This document shows, in pieces, positions 35,849 to 43,548 of a stretch of 64,000 nt of DNA (position 1 is its first letter; each line of letters opens with the position of its first letter). The DNA is from Candidatus Opimibacter skivensis. GTDB lineage: Bacteria; Bacteroidota; Bacteroidia; Chitinophagales; Saprospiraceae. The notes beneath the pieces are model-generated. The model saw only the letters and a program-made list of their open reading frames with translations. It was not told the DNA's origin and ran no database searches. The DNA lies in assembly GCA_016722045.1 (NCBI GenBank), contig JADKGY010000001.1:1178001-1242000 (forward strand), in the 5' to 3' direction. The translations under genes and the position numbers were made by a program.

Positions 35849-37735
35849 TCATCGCACTATCAATACCGGAATCTCCAATTTATGCCGTACATCATCTACA
35901 GTAGTACCAAAGATCAGGTCCTTAAATACCTTGTGTCCATGAGCACCCATGACTAATAAATCTGCATCGAATTCCTTTACCTTTTCGACGATTCCGTTTT
36001 TTGGTCTTCCATATCCGATAGAAATTGAATTCTTATACCCCATACTCGTGAGGTTGTCAGAATACATCATCAGATTCCTTTCATCTGATAACGTTTCATA
36101 ATCACGGATATCCTTTCCGATAGCCAGCGCGCCTGCAGTCTCCACTACATGTATTAGTTTATATTCAGCTTCTTTTCCACCCTGCAATATGGCATGACTG
36201 ATGGTCGTATGATCGGTTTTTGTAAAATCTATGGTGATCGCTATGCGCTTGTATCGTGTAGCCACCGCTGTTGTAATTTCACTAAAGGTTCCATGAGGCA
36301 ATGGCTCTCTGTATTTTTTCTTTCGAACGATCAGTGGCACAAAAGTGATGTACAATAAAATAATCGCCGTAAAAATCGCAACCGGCAATACGGTTACTTT
36401 TAATATCCATGTATTCTCACCCGGTTGTGACATCCATTCCCCCAATGTGGCTACTACAAGCTTTGCATTTAGTCCTACTATGATAGCTGCCGATAACCAG
36501 GCTAAAATTCTGATATAAGGTTTGATGACAAATTCTTTCATCTTTTCCTTATCACTCACAAAATGAATCAATGGAATAATGGCAAATCCCAATTGCAGGC
36601 TCAATATGACCTGGCTCAGAACTAATAAACTTCCTGTAGCCCCTTCACCCAGTAATTGAATGATGATCAAAGCGGGAACAATAGCAATAAGCCTTGTCAG
36701 TAATCTTCTGATCCACGGCGCGATCCGCAGGTTGAGATAACCTTCCATCACCACCTGTCCTGCCAGTGTGCCTGTAATCGTGGAACTTTGGCCTGCAGCA
36801 ATTAATGCTACAGCAAAAAGTATAGGAGCCCATCTTGTGCCCAACATGGGCTGCAATAATTTATAGGCATCCTGTATCTCGGCAACATCAAATAATCCAT
36901 TTTTAAAAAAAACCGAAGCGGCCAGGATCAAGATAGCCGCATTGACAAAAAAGGCAAGGTTCAGGGCAATGGCCGAATCAATGAAATTGTATTTGATCGC
37001 CAGTTTTATTTCAGCAGGGTTTCGAAGAAATTTTCTTGTCTGCACTAATGAAGAATGCAGATAAAGATTATGCGGCATCACCGTAGCGCCTATTATACCA
37101 ATGGCAATATATAATGCAGCACTACTTGGGATACCCGGAATAAAACCTGTGACAAGTTCTCCAAAATCCGGTTTGGCAAAAAACATCTGCGCTAAAAAAC
37201 TCATGCCGATGATCGCGATCAATGAAAGAATAAATACTTCCAGCTTTCGCATCCCGTAATTGAATAAAAATAAAACGAGGAAGGTATCCAATACCGTAAT
37301 ACTGACTCCCCACATCAATGGTAGATGGAAAAGCAATTGCAAACCAATGGCCATACCGAGCACTTCAGCCAGATCACAAGCGGCAATGGCAATCTCAGCT
37401 AAGATGTAGAGATAAATATTGACAAATCGGGGATACATCTCACGCGAAGCCTGCGCGAGGTCACGACTACGTACGATACCCAGACGGGCACTGAGGCTTT
37501 GCAAGAGAAGGGCAATAAGATTCGACATCAGGAGCACCCAGATAAGCTTGTATCCAAACTGGCTCCCACCGGCAAGATCTGTAGCCCAGTTACCCGGATC
37601 CATGTAACCTACGCTTATAAGATAAGCGGGCCCTAAAAAAGAAAATAGCTTACGACGGTTAGATGTCGCTTTCATCACGTCCACCGATGCATTGACCTCG
37701 GACAATGAAGCCATTGGCTCTTCTATGTGCTGCAT
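35849..37735 (-). CDS. Nramp-family divalent metal transporter fused to a UspA domain
   Basis: A 628-residue protein. Residues about 30-460 are an Nramp/MntH proton-coupled Mn2+/Fe2+ importer with D46PGNW50 in helix 1 and the MPHNLYLHS motif of helix 6. After a last helix (to about 480), residues about 490-628 are a universal-stress-protein fold (YKRIAITIDFTKTD; LLVMGAHGHKVFKDLIFGT; PVLIVR). The Usp end has GxxGH-type nucleotide-binding residues, so it may sense nucleotides and gate transport; that is inference. It is divergent from the acyltransferase gene. Confidence 0.93.
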   Translation of the reverse strand: MQHIEEPMASLSEVNASVDVMKATSNRRKLFSFLGPAYLISVGYMDPGNWATDLAGGSQFGYKLIWVLLMSNLIALLLQSLSARLGIVRSRDLAQASREMYPRFVNIYLYILAEIAIAACDLAEVLGMAIGLQLLFHLPLMWGVSITVLDTFLVLFLFNYGMRKLEVFILSLIAIIGMSFLAQMFFAKPDFGELVTGFIPGIPSSAALYIAIGIIGATVMPHNLYLHSSLVQTRKFLRNPAEIKLAIKYNFIDSAIALNLAFFVNAAILILAASVFFKNGLFDVAEIQDAYKLLQPMLGTRWAPILFAVALIAAGQSSTITGTLAGQVVMEGYLNLRIAPWIRRLLTRLIAIVPALIIIQLLGEGATGSLLVLSQVILSLQLGFAIIPLIHFVSDKEKMKEFVIKPYIRILAWLSAAIIVGLNAKLVVATLGEWMSQPGENTWILKVTVLPVAIFTAIILLYITFVPLIVRKKKYREPLPHGTFSEITTAVATRYKRIAITIDFTKTDHTTISHAILQGGKEAEYKLIHVVETAGALAIGKDIRDYETLSDERNLMMYSDNLTSMGYKNSISIGYGRPKNGIVEKVKEFDADLLVMGAHGHKVFKDLIFGTTVDDVRHKLEIPVLIVR

Positions 37736-37852
37736 AACAAATATGTACTTTTTATGAGTTTGAAGACAAGTATATCCGACAGGAATACCGCTTCTGTGAT
37801 ATGTCGTAAAAAACCAAAGATACTATTGTAACCTGAAAGAATTTAATAGCGC

Positions 37853-37860
37853 TAAATTTG
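37853..37860 (+). promoter_or_regulatory. -7 box TAAATTTG for the acyltransferase gene
   Basis: TAAATTTG matches TAnnTTTG and ends 8 nt before ATG 37869. A TTG at 37826 is a possible -33 element, with spacing a little long (24 nt). Confidence 0.5.
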
Positions 37861-37868
37861 TCCCACAT

Positions 37869-38771
37869 ATGATTTTTAGCGCTCTTCTGTATTACCTGGT
37901 CCTGTTGCCTGTTTCACTCCTCCCCTTTTCGGTATTACATGTTATTTCCCGAATTGTGTATGTGATCCTTTATGATCTGGCAGGTTATCGTAAAAAAGTG
38001 GTGACGGCCAATCTCAGGAATTCGTTTCCTGAATTATCAGAGGAGGAATGTGCGGTTATAGCCAGGAAATTTTACAGGCATCTCTGTGATGTGCTGCTGG
38101 AAAGCCAGAAAATATTTACAATTTCAAAAAAGCAATTAGCCTTACATATACAGTGCACTAATCCTGAAGTAGTGAATCATTATTTTGATCAGGGTAAAAA
38201 TGTGATCATCGCTGTAGGCCATTATAATAGCTGGGAATTGATGCTGACCGGATTCAATACGTTCTTCAAACATAGAGCTGTGGTCATCTATAAGCCCCTG
38301 AACAATAAATATTTCGACCAGAAAATGATCGACGCCCGGAGCAAGCAAGGCACCGTGATGCTGCCTGTAAATGATGTAAAATCGTTTTTCACAAATCCGC
38401 AAAATGAAATATTTGCAATGGTCTTTGCCATTGATCAGTCACCGCCCAATCCTGATAAATCCTATTGGATGAAATTCCTTCACCAGGATACCGCTGTACT
38501 ATTCGGTACAGAATATTATGCCAAAGCCTATAACCTACCTGTTATATACTCCCGTTTGAAAAAAGTAAAACGCGGCTATTATCAATTGGAATTTGTAGAA
38601 GTGACGAATACCCCTTCTGAAAAAACATATGGAGAAATCACGGAGAAAGTCACTCATCTGCTCGAACAGGACATCATAGCACAACCGGAATACTGGTTGT
38701 GGTCGCACAGGCGGTGGAAACATAAAAAAGGCGAAGGCGAAGGAGAAGGAGAAGGCTACGTTAACCAATAA
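37869..38771 (+). CDS. LpxL/HtrB-like lysophospholipid or lipid A acyltransferase
   Basis: A 300-residue inner-membrane protein with an N-terminal helix (about 5-25). The catalytic HxxxxE motif is H118YNSWE123. A downstream block (VFAIDQSPPNPDKS; FLHQDTAVLFGTEYYAKAYNLPVIYS) is typical of the LpxL family that adds secondary acyl chains to lipid A; Bacteroidota members may also act on other lipids. The C-terminus KKGEGEGEGEGYVNQ is built from GGCGAA/GGAGAA hexamers, and the stop codon CAATAAGCAG is the entry to the 42-copy hexamer array. Confidence 0.88.
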   Translation: MIFSALLYYLVLLPVSLLPFSVLHVISRIVYVILYDLAGYRKKVVTANLRNSFPELSEEECAVIARKFYRHLCDVLLESQKIFTISKKQLALHIQCTNPEVVNHYFDQGKNVIIAVGHYNSWELMLTGFNTFFKHRAVVIYKPLNNKYFDQKMIDARSKQGTVMLPVNDVKSFFTNPQNEIFAMVFAIDQSPPNPDKSYWMKFLHQDTAVLFGTEYYAKAYNLPVIYSRLKKVKRGYYQLEFVEVTNTPSEKTYGEITEKVTHLLEQDIIAQPEYWLWSHRRWKHKKGEGEGEGEGYVNQ

Positions 38772-39023
38772 GCAGTAGCAGTAGCAGTAGCAGTAGCAGT
38801 AGCAGTAGCAGTAGCAGTAGCAGTAGCAGTAGCAGTAGCAGTAGCAGTAGCAGTAGCAGTAGCAGTAGCAGTAGCAGTAGCAGTAGCAGTAGCAGTAGCA
38901 GTAGCAGTAGCAGTAGCAGTAGCAGTAGCAGTAGCAGTAGCAGTAGCAGTAGCAGTAGCAGTAGCAGTAGCAGTAGCAGTAGCAGTAGCAGTAGCAGTAG
39001 CAGTAGCAGTAGCAGTAGCAGTA
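38772..39023. repeat. Uninterrupted (GCAGTA)42 hexamer array
   Basis: 252 nt of perfect GCAGTA, 42 copies, beginning at the base after the stop codon of the acyltransferase gene. The same unit follows the ccoG stop. The minus strand translates to a run of leucines only. Confidence 0.97.
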
Positions 39024-39062
39024 TTTTTAAAATTATTGGCTTCGCCAATAATTTTAAAAATA
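39022..39062. terminator. Perfect 19-bp hairpin after the hexamer array
   Basis: TATTTTTAAAATTATTGGC, loop TTC, then its exact complement. It starts at the end of the array and sits between the convergent acyltransferase and lipoprotein genes. It could act as a terminator in both directions although the T-run is interrupted. Confidence 0.6.
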
Positions 39063-39143
39063 GACCACGGTTAAGCGATTGTATCTACGCTTTAGCGAAA
39101 CCAATGCTAATTGAAAAGACCACAAAAATTTTGTATCTCAGAA

Positions 39144-39464
39144 TTACTTTTCCCAAATCGTCACCATCGGATAATCAAACTGCGTCTCGTCACATTGCAC
39201 AAAAGTGCCCACACACTCACAATCCGTAACGCAGACCAATTCGCATTTCTCATTAAATATCTCTTCAAAGCCATCACCATAAATATCAATAAACCAGTAA
39301 AGCGCTTCTCCGGGCTTGTCAATTCTAACTATGGATTCTGCAGAATATTCTTTCTTGAAGTCTTTGATCTTTTCATCAAGACATGGAGTGATATCCATTG
39401 TATCATGACAGGAGTTTAAACAAAACAAACCTGATAGCGATAGGATGAGACCTGATGGTTTCAT
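39144..39464 (-). CDS. Small cysteine-rich hypothetical lipoprotein
   Basis: 106 residues from ATG at 39464 (MKPSGLILSLSGLFCLNSC), a lipoprotein signal with the lipidated Cys at about residue 19. The mature part is acidic and holds six more Cys, including CELVCVTDCECVGTFVQC. I do not recognise the family. The longer frame to 39488 adds only a short polar start. Confidence 0.65.
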   Translation of the reverse strand: MKPSGLILSLSGLFCLNSCHDTMDITPCLDEKIKDFKKEYSAESIVRIDKPGEALYWFIDIYGDGFEEIFNEKCELVCVTDCECVGTFVQCDETQFDYPMVTIWEK

Positions 39465-39496
39465 TAAGCAAGTTTTTAGTGTAGACACTATTTACC

Positions 39497-39688
39497 TTAT
39501 TGCGGTTGGGCTGGCATGCAATATTTATTGGCCCAATAGGGGTTTTCAATAGGTAAGAAAGAAACCTCTGCCTTAGCCTTCATTTCATCCTTCGCCTTTT
39601 CCTTCGCCTTTGCCTTTTCCTTTTTTCCTTCAAACAATTCATCCTGCCTTTTCATCAATTCATCCGAAACATTCGCATTATTCCCCAA
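39497..39688 (-). CDS. Possible 63-residue Lys/Ala-rich protein
   Basis: An ORF starting MGNNANVSDELMKRQDELF with a Lys-Ala-Glu middle built from AAGGCGAAGG-type hexamers, and a more complex end (SFLPIENPYWANKYCMPAQPQ). The end looks like real protein, while the middle may be another repeat array inside a coding frame. It ends 33 nt before the lipoprotein ATG. Confidence 0.35.
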   Translation of the reverse strand: MGNNANVSDELMKRQDELFEGKKEKAKAKEKAKDEMKAKAEVSFLPIENPYWANKYCMPAQPQ

Positions 39689-39692
39689 TAAA

Positions 39693-39724
39693 TTGACCTT
39701 CAGATAAGCTAATAATTACCTTAG
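39693..39724 (+). promoter_or_regulatory. Promoter for the LytS-type kinase pair
   Basis: TTG at 39693, 21-nt spacer, TACCTTAG at 39717 (one mismatch to TAnnTTTG). It ends 4 nt before ATG 39729, so the message would be leaderless or nearly so. Confidence 0.45.
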
Positions 39725-39728
39725 TGCC

Positions 39729-40781
39729 ATGCCGATCAAGCGCTACAGTAACAAGGAGCCTATCGTATTTATATGGGTGATTATCCCCTATATCACCTTC
39801 ATGAATTTACTCATGTTCGGTACATGTGTCTTTGATTCATTCTGGATTTTTATCAAAAGTTTTGGCATCAGCGCTGTCTATTTTTTTATTATTTATGGCG
39901 TTTTCGGCACCGTAGCTGTGTACATAAAAAACCGATTTCCCGGTCCCGGGGATCTTTTCAGAAGAATTTCACTTCTGCTTCCAGTCTTTTACACGATGAA
40001 TGCAGGCGCTGTCAATGGCGCTTTTTATTTTTTCAAATCCCTGCCTGTCCTGGAATGCGTTCCCAAACCTGAAATGCTATGGTGGACCGTGCTTTATGCC
40101 TGCATTATGAGCACCGTGATCACCTTCATCAACGAAGGCATGGCCAATTGGGAAAAATGGAAGAGCTCATTGTCTGAAAGCGAAAAACTAAAGAATGCAT
40201 ATCAACGCAGCAAGCTTCTTGGCCTCAAAGGACAGATCAATCCGCATTTTTTATTCAATTGCTTTAATACACTTTCAGGACTGATCCAGGAAAATGAACA
40301 GGAAGCCGAAAAATTCCTGGATGAAATGACCAAAGTGCATCGCTATCTTCTGCGTGGCGATGATGAGTATCTCGTGCCGCTGACGGATGAGATGAAGTTT
40401 GCCACGTCATATCTCAATCTCACAAAGGCAAGGTTTGGCAACGCCATAGACACAAAGATCGATCTCCCGGCAGAACTCATGTCAAAAGAGATCCCCCCAT
40501 TGAGCATGCAGGTCATTCTTGAAAATATTATTTATACAAATGCATTGAGCAAAAAAGAACCACTCACCATCCGCATTACAAGTGATGAACGTGGCCACCT
40601 GATCGTCACCCATAGCCTCCATGAGAAAACTATAGTGCAGAATCTTGATGTTGATGAAGGCCTCGACAACCTCATCACAAAATACCGGCTGATGAATATG
40701 GAAGAAATAAGGATTACTGAAACTGCCGACCAACGCGTTTTTCTCCTGCCGTTATTTGATCCTGAAACTGCTCCTGTATGA
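39729..40781 (+). CDS. LytS/YpdA-type histidine kinase, degenerate ATP-binding half
   Basis: A 350-residue membrane protein with four hydrophobic segments (about 12-135) and a His_kinase domain with H173 in NPHFLFNCFN. The ATPase half is worn: the N box reads ENIIYTN (the usual His replaced by Thr) and the GxGL box is absent, though EGLDNLITKYRL remains. It is a paralogue of the next gene, with H173 at the same number. Their frames overlap by 4 nt (ATGA). It probably works as a partner or sensor half rather than an active kinase. Confidence 0.88.
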   Translation: MPIKRYSNKEPIVFIWVIIPYITFMNLLMFGTCVFDSFWIFIKSFGISAVYFFIIYGVFGTVAVYIKNRFPGPGDLFRRISLLLPVFYTMNAGAVNGAFYFFKSLPVLECVPKPEMLWWTVLYACIMSTVITFINEGMANWEKWKSSLSESEKLKNAYQRSKLLGLKGQINPHFLFNCFNTLSGLIQENEQEAEKFLDEMTKVHRYLLRGDDEYLVPLTDEMKFATSYLNLTKARFGNAIDTKIDLPAELMSKEIPPLSMQVILENIIYTNALSKKEPLTIRITSDERGHLIVTHSLHEKTIVQNLDVDEGLDNLITKYRLMNMEEIRITETADQRVFLLPLFDPETAPV

Positions 40782-41812
40782 GAATTCCAAAACCTCCAAG
40801 ATATCAGCTCATCGGGTTTCTGGTTTCCATGCCCTTTATCACCCTTGCGTTGTGTTATATTATGTATGACGAACAGCTATTTCGTCAATTTGATATCTGG
40901 CTTGTCGCCTACCCTGTCATCTATGCAATCGGATATGTGTCGTGGCGTCTCCACTACGTCTATGATCATTATCTGCATAACAGGTTTCCTTCACTAAAAC
41001 AAACAAGGAAACGTGTTATGTATACGTTTGCTGTGAACTTCCTTGTTATGACGCCTTCTGTTTTGTTGATTCTTTTTACGTTCAATTGGTTTCATATTTT
41101 CGGATACATGCTGGAGATTGACGATCTCAAATATGGTTACCTGGTAGGCCTTGGTGTCAATATTATTTTTGAATCTTTATGGGAAGTCATTTATATCATC
41201 GAAAAGTTTAAAGAAGTGGCTGCGGAAAAAGAAATGATCGAACAGATGCATTTGCAACAGGAGTTCGACAATCTGAAACAAAAGGTCAACCCGCATTTTT
41301 TATTCAATAGCTTCAATACTCTCTCTTCCCTTATTTCAGAGGATAAAGACCGGGCTGAAAAATTCCTTGATGAGCTCAGTAAAGTGTACAGATATTTATT
41401 GCGCAACAATGAAAGTGGCATGAGTACGGTGGAAGAGGAATTGAAATTTATCCGATCATATTCAACGCTGTTGCAAACCCGATATGGAGAAGGATTTAAG
41501 ATAGACCTGATGATTGATCCTGCACTTAAAGACAAGGCAATACCATCCCTGAGCCTTCAATTGCTGGTAGAAAATGCTGTCAAACATAATATCGTCAGCA
41601 AGCAACAACCGGTCCATGTCATCATACGCTCGACATCTGACGGATATCTGACTGTTGAGAACAATCTGAGAAAGAAAACGAGAATCGCGGTTGAATCAAC
41701 AGGGATAGGGTTATCAAATATCCGTGAGAAATACCGTTTGCTGCAGCGTAATGATGTTACGATTGAGGAAACGGAAAATCAGTTTAAGGTTACCATACCC
41801 CTCATCGCATGA
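40778..41812 (+). CDS. LytS/YpdA-type sensor histidine kinase
   Basis: A 344-residue protein with four membrane helices (about 10-140), a short coiled coil (150-168) and H173 in NPHFLFNSFN. Unlike its neighbour it keeps an intact ATP-binding site: ENAVKHN (N box) and TGIGLSNIREKYRL (G box). It should phosphorylate the LytTR regulator encoded 149 nt downstream. Overlap with the preceding gene at ATGA implies translational coupling, so the two kinases are made in similar amounts and may form a heterodimer. Confidence 0.93.
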   Translation: MRIPKPPRYQLIGFLVSMPFITLALCYIMYDEQLFRQFDIWLVAYPVIYAIGYVSWRLHYVYDHYLHNRFPSLKQTRKRVMYTFAVNFLVMTPSVLLILFTFNWFHIFGYMLEIDDLKYGYLVGLGVNIIFESLWEVIYIIEKFKEVAAEKEMIEQMHLQQEFDNLKQKVNPHFLFNSFNTLSSLISEDKDRAEKFLDELSKVYRYLLRNNESGMSTVEEELKFIRSYSTLLQTRYGEGFKIDLMIDPALKDKAIPSLSLQLLVENAVKHNIVSKQQPVHVIIRSTSDGYLTVENNLRKKTRIAVESTGIGLSNIREKYRLLQRNDVTIEETENQFKVTIPLIA

Positions 41813-41961
41813 AACACGGTATGACAGTTTATACAGAGAAATATGCAATTGGTTCGGAGAGATTGTCAATTTGACATATCTGGTATTGGCAAGGTCTAAA
41901 ATCAACTGCAATTTTACATTGCAAATCAGTGTAAATCATCATCATTATCAACCATTGTACT

Positions 41962-42738
41962 ATGGAAATTTTTATAGTTGAAGACGAAGAGCTTGCCGTA
42001 AAAAAGTTACAGAAAACTTTACAGGCGATTGATCCGGATCTGCATGTGGCCGGCACGGCTGACAGTATAGCCTCCGCTGTAGAATGGCTAAAGGGACATA
42101 CCCAACCTGATCTGATCCTTATGGACATTGAGCTGGCGGACGGCCAGAGCTTTGAAATATTTAACCTTATAGAGGTCAAAAGCCCTGTGATCTTTACCAC
42201 CAGCTATGACGAATTTGCGCTCAAAGCATTCAAGGTCAATAGCGTGGATTATCTGCTCAAACCTGTTCAGAAAGATGAACTGGAAAACGCTTTGTCCAAA
42301 TTCAGGAGCATGAAAAAGGTCTATGCAGATAAGAAACAGGAAGACCCACAATTTTCAACGTTAGTGAAAGAACTGCAACAAACCCTTCAACATAAAGAAT
42401 ATCGCCAGCGATTCCTGGTAAAGCATCTTCAGAAAATGGTTTCCATTGAAGTGGACAGGATTGCCTATTTCTTCAGTGATGACCGACTTAGTTTTTTCAA
42501 GACTGCAGATGATAAAAAATATGTGGTGGATTATACGATCGATGAAATAGAAAATATGCTGGATCCAAATCAATTTTTCAGGATCAATCGGGCTTTCCTG
42601 GTTTCTATTAAAAGCATCGACCAGATCAATGACTATTTTGGTAACCGGCTAAAATTAAATCTTAAGCCTACCATTGACAAAGAAGCCCTGGTCAGCAGGG
42701 AAAAGGTGACTCCATTCAAAGAGTGGATGGGGAAATAA
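41962..42738 (+). CDS. LytTR-family response regulator
   Basis: A 258-residue cytoplasmic protein. The receiver domain (1-120) has acidic E7, D8, phospho-acceptor D55 (LILMDIEL) and K in YLLKPVQ. The LytTR DNA-binding domain spans about 150-258 (FLVKHLQKMVSIEVDRIAYF; FFRINRAFLVSIKSID). It pairs with the kinases just upstream. The stop is followed by GCAGAAAAGGAAGAAAAG and then the REP cluster; no terminator is clear. Confidence 0.94.
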   Translation: MEIFIVEDEELAVKKLQKTLQAIDPDLHVAGTADSIASAVEWLKGHTQPDLILMDIELADGQSFEIFNLIEVKSPVIFTTSYDEFALKAFKVNSVDYLLKPVQKDELENALSKFRSMKKVYADKKQEDPQFSTLVKELQQTLQHKEYRQRFLVKHLQKMVSIEVDRIAYFFSDDRLSFFKTADDKKYVVDYTIDEIENMLDPNQFFRINRAFLVSIKSIDQINDYFGNRLKLNLKPTIDKEALVSREKVTPFKEWMGK

Positions 42739-42926
42739 AAAAGGCAGAAAAGGAAGAAAAGTAAATACCATTTCCCGCTCTAAGAGATACCTTAAGTTTT
42801 CTATAGCTCCAAAGTGGTTCAAAAAAACTATTCAACATTAATTAAAAAGATTCCTTTATCATTTCCATACAATTTAGGATTGATTAAAGAAGGTCGCCTT
42901 AAATCATTTCCATCAGGCCCAATTTT

Positions 42927-43085
42927 AGCTCCATCCAAGCGACTTCTCTGTATCAGAAAACGAACCCAAATGTTTTGTGAGCTCCATCGGAGCGATATCT
43001 CTGTATCAGTGAACAAACCCAAATGTTTTTTGAGCCCCGTAGGAGCGACCTCTTTGGATAGCGGAAATCTGTATGTAAATCAGAA
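42927..43085. repeat. Three tandem REP units with exact 53-bp period
   Basis: Units start at 42927, 42980 and 43033. Each opens with an AGCTCCATCGGAGCGA-type palindrome, then CTCTGTATC and a conserved AACCCAAATGTTTT tail. The third unit has lost the tail. The palindrome core varies (CATCCAAGC, CATCGGAGC, CGTAGGAGC). Confidence 0.88.
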
Positions 43086-43160
43086 AAACAGACAAGGATG
43101 CAAAAATCAATTTCTTTGGCTATTTCATATCCTTGGTGTCGGTTGCTTAGAGCCTTCAAC

Positions 43161-43240
43161 AGAGAAGATGTCGCTCCGATGGAGCTAAAAAAAAACTTTC
43201 GCACTACGTGCTACAGAGATGTCGCTCCTACGGAGCTAAA
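43161..43240. repeat. Two REP copies in inverted orientation
   Basis: GATGTCGCTCCGATGGAGCT (43168-43187) and GATGTCGCTCCTACGGAGCT (43218-43237) are reverse-strand copies of the 42927 element. Together with that block they form a BIME-like cluster between the LytTR and STAND loci. The rest of 42739-43358 holds nothing coding. Confidence 0.85.
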
Positions 43241-43358
43241 TAAATTTCCTCACACTCCTCTCACAATTCAGTCAGCCTATTCTTCAATTCATTCATAATC
43301 ATCTTTACTACTCCATCCAAGGACATCACCTTTGTGTCATCAAACACAGACAATCAAA

Positions 43359-43535
43359 ATGAAAACGAAATTGCTCATCCTAAGTCTTATCATCCTGCTT
43401 AGCTCATGCAGAAATAATACAGGACCTGTCACTACCTATGGTCCGGATCAAATGCTGAATCAATACTTATTTGGCTCTTTTTCCCTTAACACAGATTCTG
43501 CCGGAGTAACAAACCATATTGCTCACATCATTTAA
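43359..43535 (+). CDS. Tiny lipoprotein upstream of the STAND gene
   Basis: 58 residues from ATG 43359: MKTKLLILSLIILLSSC is a lipoprotein signal with C17 lipidated, and the mature part is only about 41 residues with no Cys. It ends 13 nt before the STAND start, so the two are probably co-transcribed. No family is recognised. It may be a fragment or a true short lipoprotein. The frame extends to 43332, but the signal begins at 43359. Confidence 0.55.
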   Translation: MKTKLLILSLIILLSSCRNNTGPVTTYGPDQMLNQYLFGSFSLNTDSAGVTNHIAHII

Positions 43536-43548
43536 TTGACTATAAAAA

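Noticed and set aside
38761..39048. 95-residue minus-strand ORF made of 84 leucines
   Set aside because: It is only the antisense reading of the (GCAGTA)42 array, with no real protein sequence.
42927..43240. Possible CRISPR array because of a regular 53-bp period
   Set aside because: The whole 53-bp unit is repeated, with no unique spacers, and inverted copies follow; no cas genes are near. It is a REP cluster.
43038..43298. Short ORFs inside the REP cluster
   Set aside because: They contain repeated translated REP cores (such as RSDISVS and SLRWS) and no independent protein features.
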